Source: Neisseria lactamica
Lineage (GTDB): Bacteria > Pseudomonadota > Gammaproteobacteria > Burkholderiales > Neisseriaceae
DNA length: 10,783 nucleotides
Assembly: GCA_001067655.1 (NCBI GenBank)
Contig: JUNU01000148.1
Span: 1-10,783 of the forward strand
Direction of reading: 5' to 3'
Under the pieces are notes generated by a model that did not search any database, was not told the DNA's origin, and saw nothing but the letters and a program-made list of their open reading frames with translations. A program made the position numbers and the translations under genes. This document shows, piece after piece, positions 5,995 through 10,783 of this stretch. Position 1 is the first letter of the stretch, and each line of letters starts with the position of its first letter.

Positions 5995-6018
5995 AATTTG
6001 CGTATAATGGCGCAAATT
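5995..6018 (+). promoter_or_regulatory. grxD -10 box inside an inverted repeat (candidate operator)
   Basis: TATAAT (6003-6008) is a perfect -10 hexamer 45 bases before the grxD ATG. It is flanked by AATTTGCG (5995-6002) and CGCAAATT (6011-6018), an exact 8-bp inverted repeat with an 8-base spacer. A repressor bound here would cover the -10 box. No consensus -35 is seen 16-18 bases upstream. The regulator is unknown. Confidence 0.55.
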
Positions 6019-6053
6019 CCGATTAACCGATTCATGTAAATAAGGATTACACC

Positions 6054-6365
6054 ATGACCTCTATCCACGACCAAATCAAAGAAGTTGTTACCACCCACCG
6101 CGTTGTTTTGTTTATGAAGGGTACGAAGCAGTTTCCGCAATGCGGCTTCTCTTCACGCGCCGTACAAATCCTCAGCGCCGCAGGCTGCACTGATTACGTT
6201 ACCGTGAATGTTTTGGAAAACGATGCCGTCCGCCAAGGTATCAAAGAATACAGCGATTGGCCGACTATCCCGCAACTCTACGTAAACGGTGAGTTTGTCG
6301 GCGGTTCTGATATTCTGATGGAAATGTATGAAGCAGGTGAGCTGCAAGAATTGCTGAAAGCTTGA
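6054..6365 (+). CDS. grxD: Monothiol glutaredoxin (Grx4/GrxD type)
   Basis: The 103-aa protein is a CGFS-type monothiol glutaredoxin. In other bacteria this type binds a [2Fe-2S] cluster with glutathione and passes it on in iron-sulfur assembly, often with BolA-like partners. The active-site motif CGFS is at 30-33, preceded by the family's FMKGT (20-24). The TIPQLYVNGEFVGGSDI segment near the C-terminus is the glutathione-binding part, with the cis-Pro in TIP. Length and single domain are normal. The start is supported by AAGGA with 7 bases spacing. It is a single-gene unit, with its own -10 box upstream and a strong terminator right after. It converges on recA. Confidence 0.96.
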   Translation: MTSIHDQIKEVVTTHRVVLFMKGTKQFPQCGFSSRAVQILSAAGCTDYVTVNVLENDAVRQGIKEYSDWPTIPQLYVNGEFVGGSDILMEMYEAGELQELLKA

Positions 6366-6386
6366 TTTGCCTGATACGGAATCATG

Positions 6387-6423
6387 AAGAGGTCGTCTGA
6401 AATATTTCAGACGACCTCTTTTT
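6387..6423. terminator. DUS-based terminator between grxD and recA
   Basis: Positions 6387-6420 form a perfect 34-base palindrome (17-bp arms, no spacer in DNA) made of two full DUS back to back. In RNA the central bases would open into a small loop. T's at 6419-6423 follow on the plus strand, so it should end the grxD transcript. On the minus strand the T-run is short and broken, so it may be only a partial terminator for recA. Confidence 0.88.
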
Positions 6424-6449
6424 CATTTTAACCAAGATTCAAGAGGGGT

Positions 6450-7496
6450 TTATTCCTCAGGACGTTCGCCGTCGGTGTCGTCCAGTTTGCCTTCGGTAAT
6501 ATCAACGTTGATGCCCACGGCGGCGCGGATTTTGGCGTCGATTTCGTTGGCGATTTCGGGATTTTCTTTCAGCCATACGCGGACGTTGTCTTTGCCTTGT
6601 CCGATTTTGGCGCCGTTGTAGCTGTACCATGCGCCTGATTTTTCAACGATGTCGTATTTGACGCCGAGGTCGATCAGTTCGCCTTCCCAGCTTACGCCTT
6701 CGCCGTACAGGATATCGAATTCGGCTTGGCGGAACGGAGGGGCGACTTTGTTTTTGATGACTTTGACTTTGGTTTCGTTGCCGATCACGTCGTCGCCTTT
6801 TTTGATTTGTCCGGTGCGGCGGATGTCGAGGCGGACGGAGGCGTAGAATTTGAGGGCGTTACCGCCGGTGGTGGTTTCGGGACTGCCGAACATCACGCCG
6901 ATTTTCATACGGATTTGGTTGATGAAGACGACCAGTGTGTTGGTGCGTTTGATGTGGCCGGTCAGTTTGCGCAGGGCTTGGCTCATCAGGCGGGCTTGCA
7001 GGCCGACGTGGCTGTCGCCCATTTCGCCTTCGATTTCGGCTTTGGGTACGAGGGCCGCTACGGAGTCGACAACGACCATGTCCACGCCGCCGGAGCGCAC
7101 CAGCGTGTCGCAGATTTCCAGAGCCTGTTCGCCGGTATCGGGTTGGGAGAGGTAGAGTTCTTCTACTTTAACGCCGAGTTTGCGGGCGTAAACGGGGTCG
7201 AAGGCGTGTTCGGCGTCGATAAAGGCGCAGATACCGCCGTTTTTCTGGCATTGGGCGATGGCTTCGAGACAGAGCGTGGTTTTACCGGAGGATTCGGGGC
7301 CGAAGATTTCTACGACGCGGCCGCGCGGCAGACCGCCGACGCCGAGCGCCAAGTCCACACCGAGCGAGCCGGTGGAGATGACGTCAAGGTTTTCTTCTTG
7401 CTGGCTGCCGTCCATTTTCATGATGGAACCTTTGCCGAAGTTTTTTTCAATTTGGGCAAGGGCGGCGGCTAGGGCTTTGCTTTTTTCGTCTGACAT
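6450..7496 (-). CDS. recA: Recombinase RecA
   Basis: RecA forms filaments on single-stranded DNA and catalyses strand exchange. In Neisseria it is needed for transformation and pilin variation, which fits a DUS-rich genome. The 348-aa product is full length. The Walker A motif GPESSGKT is at 66-73; further on are the VVDSVAALVP Walker B region, the INQIRMKIGVMFGSPETTTG stretch holding DNA-binding loop 2, and the usual acidic C-terminal tail (DDTDGERPEE). The start at 7496 gives the family N-terminus SDEKSKALAAALAQIEKNFG; a GAGAA lies about 9 bases upstream. It has its own extended -10 upstream on the minus strand. I see no LexA-type CTG-N10-CAG box in the upstream region. Confidence 0.99.
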   Translation of the reverse strand: MSDEKSKALAAALAQIEKNFGKGSIMKMDGSQQEENLDVISTGSLGVDLALGVGGLPRGRVVEIFGPESSGKTTLCLEAIAQCQKNGGICAFIDAEHAFDPVYARKLGVKVEELYLSQPDTGEQALEICDTLVRSGGVDMVVVDSVAALVPKAEIEGEMGDSHVGLQARLMSQALRKLTGHIKRTNTLVVFINQIRMKIGVMFGSPETTTGGNALKFYASVRLDIRRTGQIKKGDDVIGNETKVKVIKNKVAPPFRQAEFDILYGEGVSWEGELIDLGVKYDIVEKSGAWYSYNGAKIGQGKDNVRVWLKENPEIANEIDAKIRAAVGINVDITEGKLDDTDGERPEE

Positions 7497-7547
7497 AGTG
7501 TTGTTCTCGTTTGATGTTGATGAATTTAACTAAGAATTTGTTTAGCT

Positions 7548-7556
7548 ATTATCTCA
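7548..7556 (-). promoter_or_regulatory. Candidate extended -10 promoter for recA
   Basis: On the minus strand this reads TGAGATAAT, i.e. TGn followed by GATAAT, about 50 bases before the recA ATG, in an A/T-rich stretch that covers much of 7520-7680. No strong -35 is visible. Confidence 0.45.
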
Positions 7557-7707
7557 TAAATTAAGAAAAAGTATAGTTTATTTCGATTTTATTTTGACGT
7601 GCAGGCGGGCTTACTCGGAAGATTTTAAATAACTATTTGTTTCTAATAAAATTAAATATTTTCTAGTTTTTGAGCGTATCGGTGTTGCAGATTTTATTTG
7701 TTGCAGA

Positions 7708-7744
7708 GGTCGTCTGAAAAATCGACTGTGGTTTTCAGACGACC
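7708..7744. terminator. DUS inverted pair after the Rid-family gene, possible weak terminator
   Basis: GGTCGTCTGAAAA (7708-7720) and TTTTCAGACGACC (7732-7744) make a perfect 13-bp stem with an 11-base loop. It lies 16 bases past the stop of the minus-strand Rid gene and upstream of recA. On the minus strand no clear T-run follows (CTCTGCAAC), so termination may be incomplete. Confidence 0.55.
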
Positions 7745-7759
7745 CTTTGCCCAATCCAA

Positions 7760-8110
7760 TCACTTGCACACGGCGGATATTTTGATTTCGACCGCCCATT
7801 CCGGTTTGGCGAGTTTGGCTTCGATGCAGGCGCGGGCAGGGGTGCGGCCGGGGGCTGTCCAGGCATCCCAGGCTTCGTTCATGGCGGCGTAGTCGTTCAT
7901 ATCGGTCAGGAAGATGGTGGCTTCGAGGATGTGTGCTTTGTCGGAGCCGCATTCTTCAAGCCAGCGGTCGATTTGCGCCAAAACGTTTTCAGTCTGGGCT
8001 TTGGCATCGGCTTCGGGATTTTCGGGAACCATGCCTGAGAGGAAGACGAGTCCTCCGGCGCAGACGGCTTCGGAGTAGCGTTCGGTGGTACCGAGGTATC
8101 GGATATTCAT
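7760..8110 (-). CDS. Rid-family protein (YoaB-like)
   Basis: The 116-aa protein belongs to the RidA/YjgF/UK114 superfamily, which includes enamine/imine deaminases acting on reactive by-products of PLP enzymes. It looks closer to E. coli YoaB than to RidA itself, with SGMVPENPEADAKAQTENVLAQID at about 25-48 and ILEATIFLTDMNDYAAMNEAWDAW at 61-84. Arg93 in PARACIEAKL sits where RidA has its substrate-binding Arg, and the VEIKISA end matches the family. Whether it has deaminase activity is not known from sequence. The start at 8110 has AAGGA 7 bases upstream; a longer in-frame start at 8137 lacks this and is not family-like. It is divergent from the YbaK-type gene and is followed by recA on the same strand after a 263-base A/T-rich gap. 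Confidence 0.92.
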   Translation of the reverse strand: MNIRYLGTTERYSEAVCAGGLVFLSGMVPENPEADAKAQTENVLAQIDRWLEECGSDKAHILEATIFLTDMNDYAAMNEAWDAWTAPGRTPARACIEAKLAKPEWAVEIKISAVCK

Positions 8111-8347
8111 TTGATATTCCTTGAAGTTGGGGCGCACGGGTTATTCTGTCCCGTCGTCGGATTTCGGCTTTCCGATTTTGTCGGAACAGGATGGCGGATA
8201 TTGGGCAGGGGCTTATGGTAACATTCAGCTTGATTGTCTGCCACAGCAGGCGGGCGGTTTTGTTGTTTTTGAAAAGATGCGGAAACTATTTTTACGCGTC
8301 ATTGTCATATTGGTTTTAGGTCGTCTGAATATTATTGGAACTGCATC
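8111..8347. other. Divergent gap between the Rid gene and the ybaK gene
   Basis: This 237-base region should hold promoters for both genes, but I see no full consensus pair. TTGTCA (8302-8307) has no -10 at 16-18 bases; TATTAT (8330-8335) is 22 bases away. A full DUS (AGGTCGTCTGAA, 8318-8329) lies 18 bases before the ybaK ATG. A 24-codon hydrophobic open frame (8277-8351) ends with TGA overlapping that ATG. Confidence 0.4.
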
Positions 8348-8830
8348 ATGAGCAAAAATACCGATTATCCGGTTACTCCTGCCGTCCGTTTCTTGCGTAC
8401 ACATCAAATTGATTTTGAGCCTTATATTTATGTTTATGAGGAGCACGGCGGGACAGGGCAGTTTGCACAGTTGTTCGGCGTGGACGAGCATCAGGTGGTC
8501 AAAACCATTGTGCTGCAAAACGAAGCGAAGAAAGGGCTGGTTGTCGTAATGCACGGCGATAAGCAGATTTCGACCCGCAATCTGGCGCGCGATTTGGGCA
8601 TGAAACACATCGAGCCTGCCGATCCGAAACAGGCAAACAAATGGACGGGCTATCTGGTGGGCGGGACGACGCCTTTCGGTATGAAAACCCGGTTGCCTGT
8701 GTATGTTGAAAAAAGTATTTGGGATTTGGAGAAAGTTTATATCAACGGCGGCAAACGCGGATTTATCATCGGTATCAGTCCGCAGGCTTTGCGGGCTTTG
8801 AATCCGCAGGATGTACAGGTCGCCGTCTAA
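8348..8830 (+). CDS. ybaK: YbaK-type Cys-tRNA(Pro)/Cys-tRNA(Cys) deacylase
   Basis: YbaK hydrolyses cysteine wrongly attached to tRNA(Pro) by prolyl-tRNA synthetase, a trans-editing step in translation. The 160-aa product is the normal length. It starts with the PVTPAVRFLRTHQIDFEPY segment (8-26). VVKTIVLQ (51-58) carries Lys52, matching the essential Lys of the family. GYLVGGTTPFGMKTRLPVYV (101-120) contains the G-x-x-x-P loop (G105 to P109), and NGGKRGFIIGISP (133-145) follows. The ATG at 8348 lies 7 bases after a weak TTGGAA, so translation signals are modest. A DUS is 18 bases upstream. The J-domain gene follows after 175 bases on the same strand with no terminator between, so cotranscription is possible. 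Confidence 0.93.
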   Translation: MSKNTDYPVTPAVRFLRTHQIDFEPYIYVYEEHGGTGQFAQLFGVDEHQVVKTIVLQNEAKKGLVVVMHGDKQISTRNLARDLGMKHIEPADPKQANKWTGYLVGGTTPFGMKTRLPVYVEKSIWDLEKVYINGGKRGFIIGISPQALRALNPQDVQVAV

Positions 8831-9005
8831 AGGGATGCAAAACGGTTTTTAAGTCGGGAAACGCAGATTCGGGCAGATTTGAAGGTTTTATAAAAAGAAC
8901 ACAATGCCTGATTTTATATCTGTTTTCATTCTGTCAAACAGCCTGTTGGCGTGATTTCACGGTATCGGGCTTTGGCAAACACAAACCAAAGAGGCACACC
9001 CTAAT
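8831..9005. other. Gap between ybaK and the J-domain gene
   Basis: These 175 bases contain no DUS, no stem followed by a T-run, and no gene I can support. TTGAAG (8879-8884) and CACAAT (8900-8905) are a poor promoter match with a spacing of only 15. Confidence 0.4.
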
Positions 9006-9617
9006 ATGGAAAACCGTAATTTTTATGAAATTCTCGGCATTTCGGCGGATGCGGACATTGCAGAAATCAGAAAAGCCTATCGCGATTCGGCAATGAAATA
9101 CCATCCCGATCGTAATCCCGGCAATCCCGAAGCGGAAGAGCGTTTTAAGGAAATCCGTCAGGCTTACGATACGCTGGTCGATCCCGAACGTCGGGCATGG
9201 TACGACGAGTCGCTCCGTGAATTCAGCGGTAAAGGCGGGCAGACCGCCAGCCAACAGACCGGTAGCGAGCATACGGCGGAAGCGTCGCGCCAAAACGGCG
9301 ACCGGACTTATGTGATGGCGATGTATGCTTTGTTTGCCTTGGCATTTGCGACCTTCGTGATGCCCGTTGCCGGCATTATCTTGGCGTATGTGAAACGTGG
9401 CGACATGGGCGACTCGGTTTATAATAACCATGCAGATTATCTGATTAAAACGTTTTGGGGCGGTCTGGCAGGGTTTATATTGAGTAAACTCACTGCGTTT
9501 ATCGGTCTCGGCGTCGTGGTATTGTTTTTGGTATCGGTTTGGTTTGTTTACCGTCTGGCAACCGGATTCATCAAGTTGACGGACAACAAGCGCATGTCTT
9601 TAGATACTTGGTTCTAA
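9006..9617 (+). CDS. J-domain (DnaJ-like) membrane protein
   Basis: The 203-aa protein joins an N-terminal J-domain to a small membrane domain. The J-domain (about 4-68) has NFYEILGISADADIAEIRKAY, the essential HPD at 33-35 (KYHPDRN), and a helix ending DPERRAWYDE. A polar Gln/Ser/Gly linker follows (72-100). Hydrophobic segments lie at about 103-127 and 150-184 (probably two helices). The region GDSVYNNHADYLIKTFWGGL and the end FIKLTDNKRM resemble COG3671/DUF4870-type membrane proteins. It lacks the Gly/Phe region, zinc fingers and C-terminal substrate domain, so it is not DnaJ. By family logic the J-domain recruits an Hsp70 (DnaK) to the membrane; the client is unknown. The HPD side is predicted to be cytoplasmic. 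GAGG lies 11 bases before the ATG. A DUS terminator follows. Confidence 0.88.
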   Translation: MENRNFYEILGISADADIAEIRKAYRDSAMKYHPDRNPGNPEAEERFKEIRQAYDTLVDPERRAWYDESLREFSGKGGQTASQQTGSEHTAEASRQNGDRTYVMAMYALFALAFATFVMPVAGIILAYVKRGDMGDSVYNNHADYLIKTFWGGLAGFILSKLTAFIGLGVVVLFLVSVWFVYRLATGFIKLTDNKRMSLDTWF

Positions 9618-9636
9618 GCGCGACAGCCCGCCTTGT

Positions 9637-9677
9637 TTTCAGACGACCTTTGCATTCCGAGGTCGTCTGAAATTTTT
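9637..9677 (+). terminator. DUS-based terminator after the J-domain gene
   Basis: TTTCAGACGACCT (9637-9649) and AGGTCGTCTGAAA (9660-9672) form a perfect 13-bp stem with a 10-base loop, followed by five T's (9673-9677), 20 bases after the stop codon. Both arms are full DUS. Confidence 0.88.
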
Positions 9678-9724
9678 ATAGGGGTCGTTTGCAGGAAACT
9701 AAATAGCAAAACAGGACACAAAAA

Positions 9725-9736
9725 AGGTCGTCTGAA
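9725..9736 (+). repeat. Single DUS upstream of the transporter gene
   Basis: A full AGGTCGTCTGAA, unpaired, 41 bases before the transporter start. A degenerate relative (GGGGTCGTTTGCAGGAAAC) lies at about 9681-9699. I see no convincing promoter in 9678-9777. Confidence 0.85.
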
Positions 9737-9777
9737 ATCTGTCCGGTGCATCCGATACACTCAATCAAAGGAAAAAC

Positions 9778-10653
9778 ATGATTTATTTATTGGCAAGCAT
9801 ACTGTGCAGCGTGTCTGTGTCGGTTTTGCTCAAATCGGCGCGTAAGAACAAAATCGACGTCGCGCAGGCGGTGGCGGTGAACTACATCGTCGCAGTAGCA
9901 TTGACGGCTTGGGTGTTGAAACCCGATTTGAGTAACCCGAAAGCCTTTTTGCCGACGTGGTGGCTGTTTGGCGCGCTGGGCGTGTTGCTGCCTTCGGTGT
10001 TTGTGATTATGGGCAAGGCGGTCGATGCGGCGGGTATCGTCAAGTCCGATGCGGCGCAACGTTTGTCTCTGATTTTGCCGATTATTTCCGCGTTCGTCAT
10101 TTTTGGCGAAGCCTTGACCGAAGGGCGGCTGATAGGCATTGTTTTGGCGTTTGTGGCTTTGTTCTGCCTGTTGTGGAAAGCCGACGGCGGCAAGAAATCA
10201 GGCGGATTGGGCAAGCAAATCACGCTGCTCGCGGGCGTTTGGGCGGGCTACGGCATCATCGACATCCTCTTCAAACAGCTTGCCAAAAGCGGTACGGCGT
10301 TTTCCGGCAACCTTTTGGTCGCCTTCAGCCTCGCCGGTATTTTGATGTTTGGCTACCTTTTCTCTCAATCGACCAAATGGACGAAAGAAGGCATTATCGG
10401 CGGCATCGTCTTGGGCGGCTTGAACTTCGCCAACATCGTTACCTACATCACCGCCCATCAAATGATGAAAGACAACCCGACGCTGGTTTTCGCAGGCATG
10501 AACATCGGCGTCATCGTCGTGGGAACGCTGGTCGGCGCGATGGCGTTTAAAGAAAAAATCAGCAGCATCAACGCCGCAGGCATCAGCGTCGCCGTCTGCG
10601 CCATCGCCTGTTTGTTTTACTGGCCGCAGATACGGGGACTGGTCGGGATGTAA
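9778..10653 (+). CDS. DMT-superfamily (EamA-like) membrane transporter
   Basis: The 291-aa product is an inner-membrane protein with ten predicted helices, at about 2-19, 30-47, 61-80, 97-112, 117-133, 148-167, 178-195, 205-226, 235-256 and 264-282. This is the 5+5 layout of drug/metabolite transporters formed by two EamA repeats. Helix ends carry motifs usual in the family, such as LILPIISAFVIFGEALTEGRLIG at 98-120 in the first half and the matching NIGVIVVGTLVGAMAFKEK at 242-260 in the second. Such proteins move small metabolites, amino acids or drugs; the substrate cannot be told from sequence. The start has a strong AAAGGA 5 bases before the ATG. It has its own upstream and downstream DUS and is followed by a terminator, so it looks like a single-gene unit. 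Confidence 0.9.
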   Translation: MIYLLASILCSVSVSVLLKSARKNKIDVAQAVAVNYIVAVALTAWVLKPDLSNPKAFLPTWWLFGALGVLLPSVFVIMGKAVDAAGIVKSDAAQRLSLILPIISAFVIFGEALTEGRLIGIVLAFVALFCLLWKADGGKKSGGLGKQITLLAGVWAGYGIIDILFKQLAKSGTAFSGNLLVAFSLAGILMFGYLFSQSTKWTKEGIIGGIVLGGLNFANIVTYITAHQMMKDNPTLVFAGMNIGVIVVGTLVGAMAFKEKISSINAAGISVAVCAIACLFYWPQIRGLVGM

Positions 10654-10659
10654 GTATGT

Positions 10660-10695
10660 AAAAGGTCGTCTGAAAAAGGTTTCAGACGACCTTTT
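10660..10695 (+). terminator. DUS-based terminator after the transporter gene
   Basis: Positions 10660-10675 and 10680-10695 are perfect 16-bp complements with the 4-base loop AAGG, each arm a full DUS. The 3' arm ends in four T's, then GTCTT. It lies 6 bases after the stop codon. Confidence 0.88.
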
Positions 10696-10715
10696 GTCTT
10701 GCAGAATGTTTTTTC

Positions 10716-10783
10716 TATAGTGGATTAAATTTAAATCAGGACAAGGCGACGAAGCCACAGACAGTACAGATAGTACGGAACCG
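10716..10783 (+). repeat. Partial Correia-type repeat element (right window edge)
   Basis: It begins with TATAGTGGATT, the Correia terminal inverted repeat, continues through TTTAAATCAGGACAAGGCGA and is cut by the window end after 68 bases. It matches the left-edge element in the opposite orientation with two differences. It starts 21 bases after the transporter terminator. As TATAGTGG ends can carry promoter and IHF-binding activity in Neisseria, it could influence a gene beyond the window. Confidence 0.85.

Noticed and set aside
5809..6015. 68-codon minus-strand open frame between the ACT gene and grxD
   Set aside because: No ribosome-binding site, low-complexity Lys/Pro/Thr composition, and it spans both predicted promoters.
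6726..7472. Long 248-codon open frame opposite recA
   Set aside because: It mirrors recA codons, with a composition (Ala/Gly/Phe/Val/Asp-rich) typical of an antisense shadow, and has no domain.
941..10692. Regularly repeated GTCGTCTGAA read as a CRISPR-like or novel repeat array
   Set aside because: The unit is the Neisseria DNA uptake sequence, scattered in both orientations with irregular spacing; there are no spacers or cas genes.
1..10783. Search for a defence island, prophage, insertion sequence, tRNA or rRNA
   Set aside because: No transposase, integrase, phage or known defence gene and no tRNA/rRNA-like sequence was found; the gene content is housekeeping.

Overview
The window looks like an ordinary chromosomal stretch from a commensal Neisseria. 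The main evidence is the DNA uptake sequence (DUS). By eye I count 16 copies of the 12-mer AGGTCGTCTGAA on the two strands, plus six copies matching only the 10-base core GTCGTCTGAA. I found no copy of the meningococcal/gonococcal form ATGCCGTCTGAA. This dialect is the one described for the N. mucosa/N. sicca group, so that is my best guess at the organism. All the proteins read as Neisseria/betaproteobacterial. Both ends of the window lie inside copies of a Correia-type repeat in opposite orientation, so the window may be a whole contig whose assembly stopped at repeats.

Layout. Positions 88-1923 (minus strand) hold four genes running leftward: a DUF2185 protein, ribH (lumazine synthase), nusB and a small exported protein. 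A divergent regulatory region (1924-2195) separates them from rnc and era (plus strand, 2196-4030), which encode RNase III and the 16S rRNA-binding GTPase. A DUS inverted-repeat terminator lies between era and a convergent minus-strand pair (4120-5762), made of an ACT-domain protein and a DUF711/UPF0210 ('PFL family') protein. A two-sided promoter region of 291 bases follows. Next is grxD (monothiol glutaredoxin, plus), another DUS terminator, and convergent recA (minus). A YoaB-like Rid-family gene (minus) is divergent from three plus-strand genes: a YbaK-type Cys-tRNA deacylase, a J-domain membrane protein and a ten-helix DMT/EamA transporter. The last ends in a DUS terminator just before the right-hand Correia repeat.

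How the genes relate. Most are housekeeping genes: riboflavin synthesis, antitermination, RNA processing and ribosome assembly, Fe-S/redox, recombination and translation quality control. I see no prophage, transposase, CRISPR, tRNA or rRNA gene and no obvious defence cluster, and I do not claim a new system. The points most worth checking are regulatory: an inverted repeat around the grxD -10 box, a DUS hairpin at the predicted start of the rnc transcript, a DUS inside the rnc catalytic-domain codons, and paired DUS that appear to serve as terminators. The ACT/DUF711 pair is the least understood conserved module here.
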